Shown one piece after another: positions 9,292 to 19,237 of a DNA stretch of 64,000 nucleotides. The first letter of the stretch is position 1; every line of letters starts with the position of its first letter. The notes below the pieces were generated by a model. That model did not search any database. It had not been told where the DNA came from and saw only the letters and a program-made list of their open reading frames with translations. Origin of the DNA: Streptomyces lichenis (GTDB lineage Bacteria; Actinomycetota; Actinomycetes; Streptomycetales; Streptomycetaceae); the NCBI RefSeq assembly GCF_023218175.1, contig NZ_JALPTH010000029.1:1-64000 (forward strand), given 5' to 3'. The translations under genes and the position numbers were made by a program.

Positions 9292-12200
9292 TCACCACTC
9301 CGAGGCGGTGTGGACGACGGTGGAGGCGCCCGGAGCGCCATGGGCGATCTCGCCGAGCAGGGCCCGGGTGCCGCTGGCCCGGTCGATGAGGGCGATCCCG
9401 CGCCGGGCGTAGTCCCGGGCGAGCTCCGGGGTGACCATGCCGTGGTGGCTGCCCGAGGGCGCCCAGGGGCCCCAGTGGACCGTGAGCGCGCGCCGCCCGG
9501 GGCCGCCGCGCGCCCACCGCTCCCCCAGGGCGGCGAGGGCGTCGTTGGCGGCGGCGTAGTCGCCCTGGCCTCGGTTGCCGAGCACCGCGGCGATGCTGCC
9601 GAACAGCACGGCGAGGCGGGGCGCCGGCGGGAGCTGGGCGAGGGCGTCCAGCAGAGCGCGGGCGCCCTCCACCTTGGTGTCGTACACCCGGCGGAAGGAC
9701 TCGGCGTCCTTGTCGGCGAGCCGCCGGTCCTCGATGACCCCGGCCGCGTAGAACACCGCGTCGATCCGGCCGTGTTCGGACTGGATCTCCTTGACGGCAC
9801 GGTTGACGGCGGTGGAGTCGCGCAGATCGAGGGAACGGTAGCCGACCCGGCTGCCGAGGCGGGTCAACTCCGCCACGGTCGCGTCGACTTCGCGTACGGC
9901 AAGGATCGCGCGTGCCTCGGGGTCGACCTGGGCCAGGGGGGTGCCCCGCCGGGCGAGCGCGGCCCGCAGGGCGGGCAGGTCTCCCGCGTCGGCGAGGTCG
10001 GCGGGCTCGGGGGCGGTGGACGGCCGGGTGCGGCCCAGCAGTTCGAACCGGCACCGGGTGGCGGCGGCGAGCGCCATGGCGAGGTCGGCGGTGATCCCGC
10101 GCGCCCCGCCCGCCAGGACGACCACGGAGTCCTGGTCGAGCCCCAGGTCGGCGGGGTCGATCGCGAGCGCCCGGCTCTCGGGGTCGAGAGCGGCCTCGGT
10201 CAGCTCCAGCCCACGCCGCCCGGCCGGGCCGCGCAGCACCACCGGTACGCGGTCGCCGGCACAGGCCTCCTCCAGCAGCGCGTCGGCCTGCTCCGCCACG
10301 GGCGCCGAGGGGTCGAGTTCGACCACCCGGGCGTCGAGGTCCGGGTACTCGCGGGCGATGGAGCGGAACAACCCGCCCAGCCCGGCCCCGGGGTCCTCGG
10401 CGTTCCCGGGGGTGTGCTTGGCGCACAGCAGCCGGGCGGGGGCGAGGTCGAGCGCGGCCCGCAGCACCTCGAAGGCGGCCGGCAGCACGGGTATCCCGTC
10501 GGGGGCCAGCGCGCCGAGGTGGACCACCCCGTGGAACGGGCCGTCATCGGCCGCCAGCCGCCGTGCGGGGTCGAACACCACCGCCTCGGCGCCCGCCGCG
10601 ATCAGCCGGTCGGCGAGCAGCGCGCCCACCTCGTGCGAGCCCAGCAGCGCGAACCGCCTGCCGCGCAGGGCGCCGGGTCCGGGCCGTTCCACGGTGTCCA
10701 GCGGCTGCTCGCGCAGCACGAAGCGGCGAGGGGCGACGGCGGGGATGAGGTCGGGATCGGGGTCGCCCACCGGTACGGGGGCGGGGGCCGGCTCCGGGTC
10801 ACCCGCGGACTGGCCGCCGGTGAGCCAGGAGGTGATGCCGGCGACCGTGCGGGCCCGGGACAGCTGCTCCATCCAGTCGTCGTCCGCGGCCCGCTCGGCG
10901 GCCAGCCGGCGCGCCAGCTCACCGGCTATCTCGGTGCGCTTGATGGAGTCGATGCCGAGGTCGGCCTCCAGTTCCAGATCGGCGCCGATCATCTCGGCGG
11001 GGTAGCCGGTGCGCTCGCTGATCACGGTCAGGACGGTGTCCCGGACATCGGGGGCGGTGTCCGCCGGGGCTCCCGCGGTGGCCGCGGAGGTGAGGGCTTC
11101 GGAGGCGACGGCGTCCGGCTCCAGGGACACGGGCGGCGCAACGGGGGTGGGGCTCGGCGGCGGGGCGGGGAGCGGCCCCGGCACCCCGCCGCCGAGGTAG
11201 GTGAGCAGGATGTCGCGCTGGGCGGCGACCAGTTCCCGGGTGGTCCGCAGGAACTCCCTGATCAGTTCATCGTCGCGGCCGGTGGACCGGCCCGGGTCGT
11301 CCCCGGTGGGGAGCGCTGTCATGGCGGGGGCCTCCAGGCGGATGCGTCGGGCGGGGCTGAGGCCGCCGGGCAGGGGGTCGCCGGCGGCGGTGCGCACATG
11401 GCGGCCGTCCACCCGCCAGCCGGGTACCGCCTCGGGAGCGGTCGGAGTTTCGGGGACGCGGCCGTCGAAGAGCCGTCCGATCCTCACCGGGACGCCCGCG
11501 ACGGCGAGCCGGGCCAGGGTCTCCAGGAAGCCGCGCAGCCCCTCGTCCGGGCGGGGCTCACAGGCGACCGCCAGATGGGGGCGGTCGCCGAGGACGCGGC
11601 CGACCAGGGTGGTCAGCACCGTGCCGGGGCCGGCCTCCACGAAGACCCGGGCGCCCGCCTCGTACATCGCCTCGATCTGCTCGGCGAACCGCACCGGGGC
11701 GGCGAGCTGGGCGGCGAGTTCCTCGCGCACGGTGTCCGGGTCGGGGGCGTGGACGGCGGCGGTGCGGTTGCTCCAGACGTCGAACTCGGTTGCCCGGAGC
11801 GGGTGGTGGGCGAGGGCGTCGGCGAAGCGCGGGGCGGCGTCGGCGACCACCGGGCTGTGGAAGGCGCAGGCGACCGGAAGCCTTTTGGCCGGGTGACCGG
11901 ACTCGGCCAGCCGTTCGACCGCCCGGGCGACCGGGGCGCTCGGCCCCGAGATCACCGACTGGCGGGGCGCGTTGTGGTTGGCGATGACCACCTGGCCGTC
12001 GAGTCCGGCCGCCGCGAGCACCGCCGCCACCTCCTCGGGGGCGGCGGTGACGGCGGCCATGGCGCCGGGGTCCTCGCCGGCCACCGCGAGGATCGCCGCG
12101 GCCCGTTCGGCGCTGAGGTCGAGCAGGGTACGGGTGTCCAGGGCGCCCGCGGCGGCGAACGCGGCCAGCTCGCCGTAGGAGTGCCCGGCCGCCAGATCGG

Positions 12201-15200
12201 GCCGTACGCCGAACCGCTCCAGCAGCCGCGCGGTGGCCAAGGCGGTGATGCCGAGCGCGGGTTGGGCGGTCCGGGTGTCGGTGAGCGCGGTGCGCTGCCG
12301 GGCGGCCCCGGCCGGGTCGAACGCGGCCGGCGGGTGGAGCAGGTGGGCGTAGGCGTGCCCGGTGGCGAGGGGGCCGTGCTCGCGCGGGAAGGCCGTCATC
12401 AGCGGGGCGAGCATCCCGGGACGCTGGCTGCCCTGGCCGGGGAAGAGGAAGGCGGTCCGGCCGGGGGCGGAGCCGTCCGTCCCGGGCGCGCTGGCGAACA
12501 CGCCCTCGGCGGGGGCGGATCCGCCCTCCAGCGCTCGCCGCAGCTGTGCGGGGAGGTTCGCGGGGTCCGTCGCCACCACGGCGACCCGGACGGGGGTGGT
12601 ACGCCGGTTCCCGGGGCGCCGCCAGACCGCGGCGGCCGTCTCCCGGAGGCCGGCCCCGGGGTTCGCCTCCAGCTCGTCGAGCAGCCGGCGGATCTCGCGG
12701 TGGGCCGCCTCCTCGTCCTCGCCGCGGAAGGCGAGCAGCTCGGCGGGCCAGTGCGGCAGGGCGTGCTCGGGCGGGGCCCCGTTCTCATAGCCGCTGAGCA
12801 CCACATGGAAGTTGGTGCCGCCGAAGCCGAAGGCGCTGACCCCGGCGATCCTGCGGTCCGCCGGGGTGGGCCAGGGGCAGGACTCGGCCCGGAAGGCGAA
12901 CGGGCTGGTCCGCTCGTCCCAGCCCGGGTGGGGGGTGCGCAGATGCAGGGTGGGCGGCAGGACGCCGGTGTGCAGGGCCATGGTCGCCTTGATCAGCCCG
13001 GCCAGGCCCGCGGCGCACTTGGTGTGGCCGATCTGGGACTTCACCGATCCCAGTACGCAGCGCCCCGGCTCGGCGCCCGCCTCGGTGAACAGCTCGGTGA
13101 GTACGCCCAGTTCGGTGCGGTCGCCGACGACCGTGCCGGTGCCGTGCGCCTCCACCAGGCCGACCTGGGCGGGCGAGATCCCGGCCGAGGTGTAGGCGCG
13201 GTCCAGGGCGGAGCGCTGGCCCTCGGCCCGGGGCGCGGTCAGGCCCAGGGAGCGGCCGTCGCTGGCGCTGCCGACGCCCTTGACCACGCCGTAGATCCGG
13301 TCGCCGTCGCGTTCGGCGTCGGCGAGGCGTTTGAGGACGACACAGGCGACGCCCTCGCCGAGCACGGTGCCGTCGGCGTCCGCGTCGAAGGAGCGGGACC
13401 GGCCGGTCGGGGAGAGCGCCCGCACGGAGGAGAAGAGCAGATAGTCGTTGATGTCGTTGTGCAGGTCGGCTCCGCCGCAGAGCATCATGTCGGCGGACCC
13501 GGAGCCGAGTTCCTTGCAGGCGGTGTCCAGGGCGGCGAGCGAGGAGGCGCAGGCCGCGTCCACGGTGTAGTTGGCGCCGCCGAGGTCGAGGCGGTTGGCG
13601 ATGCGCCCGGAGACGACGTTGGCGAGCATGCCGGGGAAGGAGTCCTCGGTGAGCCGGGGCAGTTGCTCGGTGAGGGCGTCCGGCACGGTGTCGAGGTAGG
13701 AGGGCAGGGTGGTGCGGAGGGTGGTGGCATGGGCCAGGTCGCTGCCGGACTCCGCGCCGAAGACCACACCGGTGCGCGTCCGTGGGAAGTCCCGCCGGTC
13801 GTATCCGGCGTCGGCGAGGGCCCGGGCGGCCGTCTCCAGGGCGAGCAGCTGTACGGGCTCGATGGCGGCGAGCGAGGCGGGCGGGATGCCGTAGGCCAGC
13901 GGGTCGAAGGGGATCTCGGGCAGGAAGCCGCCCCAGCGTGAGGGGGTGGTGCCCGGGCGCTCGCCGGTCGGGTCGTGGTAGACGGCCTGGTCCCAGCGCT
14001 CGGCGGGGACCTCGGTGACGGCGTCCACCCCGGTGACCACGTGGGACCAGTAGGTGGACAGGTCGGGGGCCTGGGGGAACACGCAGGCCATGCCGACGAT
14101 GGCGATGTCCAGCGGGGCGGCGGGGCGCGGGGTGTCCTCGGCCGGGGCGCCCCGGGTGGACCGGAGCTCGGCGGCGCGGCGCCCGGTGTGCTCGGCCGCC
14201 CCCTCGGTGACCGCGTGGTGGAGTGCGGCGATGGTGGTGGTGCGGGTGCGCAGTGCGGCGACCTCGCCGGCCATGAACATCCCGGCCTCGTGCTGCCGCC
14301 GCTCGTCCACGGGCCGCAGCCGGCCGTCCCGCCGTTCCAGGCCCTTGCTGGCGAGGCGCAGCCGGCCGAGGTTGAGGCGTTCCAGGCGGTCCCAGGCCTC
14401 CCGGTCGGGTACGCCTTCGGCGGCCAGCCGGGCGCGCTCGGCCGCGTACTCCTCGGTGTAGGGGCTGGGGACGCAGCGGGTGGTGTGCCCGGGGGCGCTC
14501 TCCAGCAGGACGGTGCCGGTGGCGTCCAGCACCTGCCGCTGGAAGCCCTCACCCACCGCGCCACTGGCCACGGCCTCCGCGGTGGTGAGGTAGGCGGTGC
14601 CCATCAGCACACCGACGGCGGCCCCGCGCGCGGCCAGCGGTCCGGCGAGCGCGGCGGCCATGGCGGCGGAGCGCTCGTCGTGGATGCCGCCGGCCAGCAG
14701 GACCTGGAACTCGGCCGCCCGCGGACGCTGTTCGAGGACGGCGAGCTGGGCCTCCCAGAGCGGGAAGCTGTTGCGCGGGCCGATATGGCCACCGCATTCG
14801 GCGCCCTCGAAGACGAACTTGCGCGCACCGGCGTCCACGTACTGGCGCAGCAGGGCCGGTGAGGGGACATGGAGGAAGGTGCTGATGCCGGCTGCCTCCA
14901 GTTCGGCGGCCTGGCCGGGCCGTCCGCCGGCGATGACGGCGTGGCTGGGGCGGGCGGCGCGGACGGCGGCCAGCTGGGCGGCACGCAGGGCGCTGTCGGC
15001 GAAGCCGAGGATGCCCACGCCCCAGGGCCGCTCGCCCAGCGCGGCGCGGGTGCGGGTGAGGAGTTCGCCGGTGGCCTCGCCGTCCAGCAGGGCCAGCGCG
15101 AGAAAGGGCAGGCCGCCGTCGGCGGCGACGGCCGCGGCGAACGCGGGCTGGTCGCTGACCCGGGTCATCGGCCCCTGGGCGATGGGCAGCAGGGTGCCGA

Positions 15201-16032
15201 GGGCGGCGCTCATCGGGGAGCCGGGAAGGAGGGAGGCGGCGTCGCCCGCACCGCGCAGCGCGGCCGCCCGGACGGCGGCGACGGCGCGGGGCACGGTCCC
15301 GTACTCCTCGGCGAACCGGGCGGCGAGGTAGGCGTCCTGCCCGGTGGGGAGTCCGGCCCCGGGGCGGCCGGGGCGCAGCGAGCGTACGCCGTCGATGACG
15401 GAGGTGTCGGTGCCGTCCGCCGTGCGCAGGGCGGCGGCGGCCTCCTCGGGCAGTCGGGACTCGGCGAGCAGGGCCAGTTGGACGTCGAGGACCACCCCGG
15501 CCGCGCCCCCGGCCACCGCGGCGGCGGCGGTGCGCGGGCCGATGCCCCCGCAGGCCCAGACCGGGTGCTCGGCCAGTTCGGGATCGGCCAGCAGCGCCTG
15601 GAGGAGGACGAAGGTGCTCAACTCCCCGGCTCGTCCCCCGCACTCACTGCCCCGGGCGAGGAAGCCGTCCACGCCCTCGGCGGCGAGCCGCCGCGCCTCG
15701 TCCGGGTGGCCCGGCTCGGCCAGCACCAGGCAGTGGGCGGGCAGCCGGGCGGGCCCCCAGGCGGATTCCGGGGCCAGCACCACCACGGCGGGGAACGGGC
15801 CGTCCAGGTCCTCCGGGTCCAGTGCGCAGCGCGGTCCGACCCGGATGCCGTAGGTGCCCGGGGCGGCCAGCTCCCTCAGTCGCGCCAGGGCGGCGCGGGC
15901 CGTCCGGTCGCCGTCGCCGAGGTCGAGCACTCCGAGCCCGCCGCAGCGGCTGACGGCGGCGGCGAGCCCGGCGTCGGGCAGGCCGAACGGGCTGATTCCG
16001 ATGACGAGTTCACTCGACACAGGACGGGTCAT
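9292..16032 (-). CDS. Iterative PKS / PUFA-like synthase: tandem flavin-reductase barrels-KS-AT-ACP-KR
   Basis: A 2246-residue protein, ATG at 16032 with GAGGTG upstream. Residues 1-600 hold two nitronate-monooxygenase/PfaD-like barrels in tandem: the first with ECGGRAGE and VWACGGIGPRTA, the second with PIAQGPMTRVSD, ECGGHIGPRNSF and VLLAGGIHD. Then come KS (about 640-1070; DAACASS with Cys near 828, EAHGTGT, GHTKCAAG), AT (about 1190-1500; FLFPGQGSQRPG, GHSYGELAAF), one ACP (about 1640-1730; LGIDSIKRTE) and KR (about 1740-2240; LAGGARGITADLA, SIAAVLGNRGQGDYAAAN). PfaD-type flavoproteins are the enoyl reductases of PUFA synthases. With the DH of the partner, all reductive steps are present, so a long reduced or partly unsaturated chain is expected. 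The exact product cannot be read. Confidence 0.88.
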   Translation of the reverse strand: MTRPVSSELVIGISPFGLPDAGLAAAVSRCGGLGVLDLGDGDRTARAALARLRELAAPGTYGIRVGPRCALDPEDLDGPFPAVVVLAPESAWGPARLPAHCLVLAEPGHPDEARRLAAEGVDGFLARGSECGGRAGELSTFVLLQALLADPELAEHPVWACGGIGPRTAAAAVAGGAAGVVLDVQLALLAESRLPEEAAAALRTADGTDTSVIDGVRSLRPGRPGAGLPTGQDAYLAARFAEEYGTVPRAVAAVRAAALRGAGDAASLLPGSPMSAALGTLLPIAQGPMTRVSDQPAFAAAVAADGGLPFLALALLDGEATGELLTRTRAALGERPWGVGILGFADSALRAAQLAAVRAARPSHAVIAGGRPGQAAELEAAGISTFLHVPSPALLRQYVDAGARKFVFEGAECGGHIGPRNSFPLWEAQLAVLEQRPRAAEFQVLLAGGIHDERSAAMAAALAGPLAARGAAVGVLMGTAYLTTAEAVASGAVGEGFQRQVLDATGTVLLESAPGHTTRCVPSPYTEEYAAERARLAAEGVPDREAWDRLERLNLGRLRLASKGLERRDGRLRPVDERRQHEAGMFMAGEVAALRTRTTTIAALHHAVTEGAAEHTGRRAAELRSTRGAPAEDTPRPAAPLDIAIVGMACVFPQAPDLSTYWSHVVTGVDAVTEVPAERWDQAVYHDPTGERPGTTPSRWGGFLPEIPFDPLAYGIPPASLAAIEPVQLLALETAARALADAGYDRRDFPRTRTGVVFGAESGSDLAHATTLRTTLPSYLDTVPDALTEQLPRLTEDSFPGMLANVVSGRIANRLDLGGANYTVDAACASSLAALDTACKELGSGSADMMLCGGADLHNDINDYLLFSSVRALSPTGRSRSFDADADGTVLGEGVACVVLKRLADAERDGDRIYGVVKGVGSASDGRSLGLTAPRAEGQRSALDRAYTSAGISPAQVGLVEAHGTGTVVGDRTELGVLTELFTEAGAEPGRCVLGSVKSQIGHTKCAAGLAGLIKATMALHTGVLPPTLHLRTPHPGWDERTSPFAFRAESCPWPTPADRRIAGVSAFGFGGTNFHVVLSGYENGAPPEHALPHWPAELLAFRGEDEEAAHREIRRLLDELEANPGAGLRETAAAVWRRPGNRRTTPVRVAVVATDPANLPAQLRRALEGGSAPAEGVFASAPGTDGSAPGRTAFLFPGQGSQRPGMLAPLMTAFPREHGPLATGHAYAHLLHPPAAFDPAGAARQRTALTDTRTAQPALGITALATARLLERFGVRPDLAAGHSYGELAAFAAAGALDTRTLLDLSAERAAAILAVAGEDPGAMAAVTAAPEEVAAVLAAAGLDGQVVIANHNAPRQSVISGPSAPVARAVERLAESGHPAKRLPVACAFHSPVVADAAPRFADALAHHPLRATEFDVWSNRTAAVHAPDPDTVREELAAQLAAPVRFAEQIEAMYEAGARVFVEAGPGTVLTTLVGRVLGDRPHLAVACEPRPDEGLRGFLETLARLAVAGVPVRIGRLFDGRVPETPTAPEAVPGWRVDGRHVRTAAGDPLPGGLSPARRIRLEAPAMTALPTGDDPGRSTGRDDELIREFLRTTRELVAAQRDILLTYLGGGVPGPLPAPPPSPTPVAPPVSLEPDAVASEALTSAATAGAPADTAPDVRDTVLTVISERTGYPAEMIGADLELEADLGIDSIKRTEIAGELARRLAAERAADDDWMEQLSRARTVAGITSWLTGGQSAGDPEPAPAPVPVGDPDPDLIPAVAPRRFVLREQPLDTVERPGPGALRGRRFALLGSHEVGALLADRLIAAGAEAVVFDPARRLAADDGPFHGVVHLGALAPDGIPVLPAAFEVLRAALDLAPARLLCAKHTPGNAEDPGAGLGGLFRSIAREYPDLDARVVELDPSAPVAEQADALLEEACAGDRVPVVLRGPAGRRGLELTEAALDPESRALAIDPADLGLDQDSVVVLAGGARGITADLAMALAAATRCRFELLGRTRPSTAPEPADLADAGDLPALRAALARRGTPLAQVDPEARAILAVREVDATVAELTRLGSRVGYRSLDLRDSTAVNRAVKEIQSEHGRIDAVFYAAGVIEDRRLADKDAESFRRVYDTKVEGARALLDALAQLPPAPRLAVLFGSIAAVLGNRGQGDYAAANDALAALGERWARGGPGRRALTVHWGPWAPSGSHHGMVTPELARDYARRGIALIDRASGTRALLGEIAHGAPGASTVVHTASEW

Positions 16033-16220
16033 GACACCTCGAATCCGACGCGGGGGTGGAGGGAGGCCTGGGTCGCCCCGGGGAGCGCGTGTGGGCGCCG
16101 TGCCCAGGGGGGCCGGGGAGAGCGGGGCGCGCGGGATGGCCGCACCGGGGAGGGGTGGGGGGAAAGGGAGCGGGGGCGCGGCCCGGAAGACGGGAGCAGG
16201 GCCGGGGGACGGGGGTGCGG

Positions 16221-17480
16221 TCAGCAGTTGGGGGTGGCGGGCTGGTCCGCGAGGCGGTCGGCGAGGAACGCCGCGGCCTCGGCGTTGCCGGCCTGGATGG
16301 GCCACATATGGTCCTTGACCGGGGCGAGGCCGTCGGTGTCGTACGCCTTCCAGGTCACGTTGGCGCCGAGCCTGCACAGGGCGGCGCGCAGCCGGGCGCC
16401 CTGGCCGGCGTCGACCAGGCTGTCCTTGGTGGCGTGGTAGAGGTACACCGGGACCGTCAACCGGGTGGAGCCGCCGAGGGTGTTCTCGGTGTAGCGCTTC
16501 TGCCAGGCCGGGTCGGCCAGCGGGCTGCGGGTGGTGAGGTCGGAGAGCGACCTGCCGCCGTAGGTGGTGAGCAGGTCCAGGGCGCAGGCGTTCCTCTCCA
16601 GGTCGGCCACGACGGTGCGGCCGGCGTCGTTGAGGGCGTCGTCCAGCTTCAGTTCGGGGTAGGCGTGGTCGAGGCCGATGAGGGCGTCGAGCAGGAAGCC
16701 CGAGCCGGGGCCGCCGTTGAGGGGCAGCGCCACGTCCACCAGGCTGCCGGGGACCCCGCCGGCGACGACACCGCGCACGTTCAGCTCGGGCGCGTAGGCG
16801 GGCTGGGTCTCCCCCGCCCACAGCGCGGCGCCGCCGCCCTGCGAGTAGCCGCGGAAGACGACCTTGGCGTCCGGGGACAGCCCGGTGGCGGGCAGCCGCT
16901 GCGCGGCCCGTACGGCGTCGATGAGCGCGGGTCCCATGGACTTGCCGACCACATAGGTGGTCTCGGGGTCCGGGCGGTAGCCCTCGTAGTCGGTGACGGC
17001 GACCGCGTAGCCCCGGGCCAGCATGTCGTTGACGACCCACTGCTCGTACAGCGCCCCCCTGGCCATCATCCGGGAGGCGGCGCAGCGGAAGGCGGGTCCC
17101 TGGGTGCCGGGGCCCCAGCCGATGACCGGGAGGGTGGCGGGGTTGCGGCCCTTCGGGACCAGGACGGTGCCGGTCACCGCGTCGGGGCGGCCGAGGGCGT
17201 CCGTCGACAGGTACATCAACTGCCAGGTGTCGGCCAGCCGGTTGGGGGTGGGCTGGGGCAGTTCGACCTTGCGGGAGCGGATGACGTCGCCGGGCCGGCC
17301 GGCCGGCAGCGGGCTGGGCGGTACGTAGAAGTCGTCGGCGGGCAGGGGGGCGGCCGTCACCGGAGCGGACGGGGCGGCCTGGGCGGCCGGCGGGACGAGC
17401 GCGCCGGCGAGGCCGAGCGCCCCGGCGAGGGGCAGTGCGAGGACGGTCCGGGCGCGGCGGCGCCTGGGGGGAGCGGACAT
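16221..17480 (-). CDS. Secreted lipase (LIP family alpha/beta hydrolase)
   Basis: A 419-residue protein. ATG at 17480 is preceded by AGGAGG with 7 bases spacing, which decides this start over upstream in-frame starts. A signal peptide (RRRR then about 20 hydrophobic residues, cut near AQAAP) leads into a lipase domain with GWGPGTQG, the nucleophile FRGYSQGGGAA and a late DHMWP that likely holds the catalytic His. Length and motifs match secretory triacylglycerol lipases of actinobacteria. It ends 188 bases before the synthase operon, and no clear hairpin separates them. It could supply fatty acids or act on exported product. Confidence 0.86.
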   Translation of the reverse strand: MSAPPRRRRARTVLALPLAGALGLAGALVPPAAQAAPSAPVTAAPLPADDFYVPPSPLPAGRPGDVIRSRKVELPQPTPNRLADTWQLMYLSTDALGRPDAVTGTVLVPKGRNPATLPVIGWGPGTQGPAFRCAASRMMARGALYEQWVVNDMLARGYAVAVTDYEGYRPDPETTYVVGKSMGPALIDAVRAAQRLPATGLSPDAKVVFRGYSQGGGAALWAGETQPAYAPELNVRGVVAGGVPGSLVDVALPLNGGPGSGFLLDALIGLDHAYPELKLDDALNDAGRTVVADLERNACALDLLTTYGGRSLSDLTTRSPLADPAWQKRYTENTLGGSTRLTVPVYLYHATKDSLVDAGQGARLRAALCRLGANVTWKAYDTDGLAPVKDHMWPIQAGNAEAAAFLADRLADQPATPNC

Positions 17481-18046
17481 GGATCGGCCTCCTGGGATGA
17501 GCGGACGCGGTGGCGGCGGCACGGTGGGGGACGGCGGCTCGCGGACCGGTGCGCCCCTCGCCGGCGGATGTCGGAACGGACCGGTCATCGGCGTACGCAC
17601 CGACAGAGCGGTCGACAAGGGCAGCCGACCGGGGCAGTCGACCAGGCGGGGAAAAGCGAGGGGCAACCGGATACCGGCCTGAAAAGCTACTCCGCCGTAC
17701 AGCGCAGGGTCAATGAACGGATAGCGGCAGCAGGCCTTTTGCGAACGGAGTGAGCAGTCGGCGCGGGCCTTTTGTCACCGGGGCACAACCTCCTCCCCCG
17801 GCCATCCGCGAGTGAGAAATACCCGGACCCTTTTACTCACTCCCATGACAGCGTCAAAGAAAGAGCCGAATTACCGGGCCCCATTATTTCCCCTCCCCTT
17901 GACCCTCCGACTTACCCGCCAGTACGTTACGCAGCCGAAACACGGACTTCTCCGCGTTTCCCATCCTTCACCCGCTCCTGCCTCCCCGGGCGTTCCACGG
18001 CCTTTCGCGGGAAGCCGGCGGCGGAGTGACTCACGAGAGGCATCTC
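17481..18046. promoter_or_regulatory. Divergent control region between lipase and first DUF6801-like gene
   Basis: These 566 bases hold no convincing gene and are clearly more AT-rich than the coding DNA (for example around 17680-17930). They contain TTAC-N5-AGTA at 17912-17924 and a near match (TACT-N5-GTAC, 17688-17700). Both flanking genes are transcribed away from the region, so it must hold two promoters. Confidence 0.6.
17912..17924 (+). promoter_or_regulatory. TTAC-N5-AGTA motif upstream of the first DUF6801-like gene
   Basis: The sequence is TTACCCGCCAGTA, 122 bases before the start codon. It contains the half-palindrome TAC-N6-GTA. The same TTAC-N5-AGTA pattern occurs at 22166 and 41016, each before another DUF6801-like gene. 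The layout is like operators of TetR-type lipid regulators; the binding protein is unknown. Confidence 0.55.
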
Positions 18047-19204
18047 ATGAGTACCCACCGAAAGCGCGCGGCGAGGCCCGTCCTCGCCGCGCTCGCCACC
18101 GGCGGCCTGTTCGCGGGCATGCTGGGCCTCGCCACCGCGAGCCCGGCCGCCGCGGACCCCGTCAAGCTGGTGCAGAAGTACGACTGCGTCTTCCCGCTGA
18201 TCAACAACGACCCGATCACGGCGACCATCACGGCCGACATCCCGACCTCCATCGAGGCCGGCAAGCCCTCGCCCGCGTTCGAGGTGAACACGGACACCGT
18301 GGTGAGCGCGCGGGCCGCGCAGGGCATGGGCCTGGTCGGCGGCAAGAGCATCGAGGGCCAGGCCACCGCCGATGTCACCGTCTTCACCCCGGACGGGCCG
18401 CTCACCGGCGTCAAGGTCGAGAACGCGGTGGCGAAGACCGCGGTGCCGAGCCCGCCCGCCGAGTTCCATGTGCCGGCCAAGGGCAAGGCGCCGTCCCTCA
18501 CCTTCAACACCCCCGGCAGCGGCCGTATCGAGGTCAACTCGATCCGGCTGCACCATATGACCGTGCGGGACGCCAACGGCAAGCCCATCCAGCTGGTCAG
18601 CGGGCAGGACACGTTCGACGTGGAGTGCAAGCTGACCTCGTCGGACAAGGTCCTCGCCGCGTTCACCGTCACCAAGGGCGGGAACACCACCGATCCCACC
18701 AACCCCGACCCGGTGAACCCGAAGCCGCCCACGGGCTCCTCCGCCGACCAGAACCTCACCGCCACGGTCAAGCCGGGCAGCGGCACCGGCAGCCTGTCGA
18801 TGTCGCAGGCCGGTCAGGACGTGGCGCTGTCCGCGGTGGAGCAGGGCAAGGGCGGCACCTCCTCCGGCAAGCTCCAGACGGTGACCGTCAGCGACCAGCG
18901 GGGCGGGACCAAGGGCTGGTCCCTGACCGGCAAGGTCACCGACTTCACCGCCACCGGGGGTGGCAAGATCGCCGCGTCCAAGCTCAGCTGGAAGCCGTCC
19001 TGCACCCCCGCTCCGGGCTCCGCGAGCAACTGCGCCCCGGGCACGGCGGGACCGGTCGGCACCACCGGCGCCACCCTCGCCAGCGCCCCGGACGGGGCGG
19101 CCACCGGCGGGAAGTTCACCGTCGACGGCGGCCTGGACCTGAGTGTCCCGGCCGACGCGGCGGCGGGCGACTACAAGGCCGTGCTCACCCTCACCCTGAC
19201 CTGA
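18047..19204 (+). CDS. Secreted DUF6801-like protein with C-terminal WxL-like domain
   Basis: A 385-residue protein; ATG at 18047 follows GAGAGG by 6 bases, better than an ATG 21 bases upstream. Signal peptide residues 1-36 (cut near SPAAA-DPV). Residues 37-225 form a domain shared with three other proteins here: YDCVFPLIN near the start, SARAAQGMGLVG, TADVTV, and a closing VEC-x-L, so the two cysteines probably form a disulphide. I identify it as DUF6801-like from memory. A Pro/Asn linker (TNPDPVNPKPP) leads to a C-terminal domain (about 245-385) with SDQRGGTKGWSLTGKVTDF, which resembles WxL cell-wall domains; the final YKAVLTLTLT matches their last strand but lacks the second Trp. The next gene encodes the WxL partner type DUF916. 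Probable cell-surface protein. Confidence 0.8.
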   Translation: MSTHRKRAARPVLAALATGGLFAGMLGLATASPAAADPVKLVQKYDCVFPLINNDPITATITADIPTSIEAGKPSPAFEVNTDTVVSARAAQGMGLVGGKSIEGQATADVTVFTPDGPLTGVKVENAVAKTAVPSPPAEFHVPAKGKAPSLTFNTPGSGRIEVNSIRLHHMTVRDANGKPIQLVSGQDTFDVECKLTSSDKVLAAFTVTKGGNTTDPTNPDPVNPKPPTGSSADQNLTATVKPGSGTGSLSMSQAGQDVALSAVEQGKGGTSSGKLQTVTVSDQRGGTKGWSLTGKVTDFTATGGGKIAASKLSWKPSCTPAPGSASNCAPGTAGPVGTTGATLASAPDGAATGGKFTVDGGLDLSVPADAAAGDYKAVLTLTLT

Positions 19205-19237
19205 GCCGCGCCGTCCCGGTCCACCGGGACACCCCTC

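Noticed and set aside
9202..13941. 1579-codon open frame on the plus strand opposite the synthases
   Set aside because: Low-complexity Gly/Arg/Ala protein typical of the antisense frame of high-GC genes; the minus strand has clear KS, AT and ACP motifs.
17688..17700. Fourth TTAC-N5-AGTA site (TACT-N5-GTAC)
   Set aside because: One of eight fixed bases differs; mentioned as a near match only.
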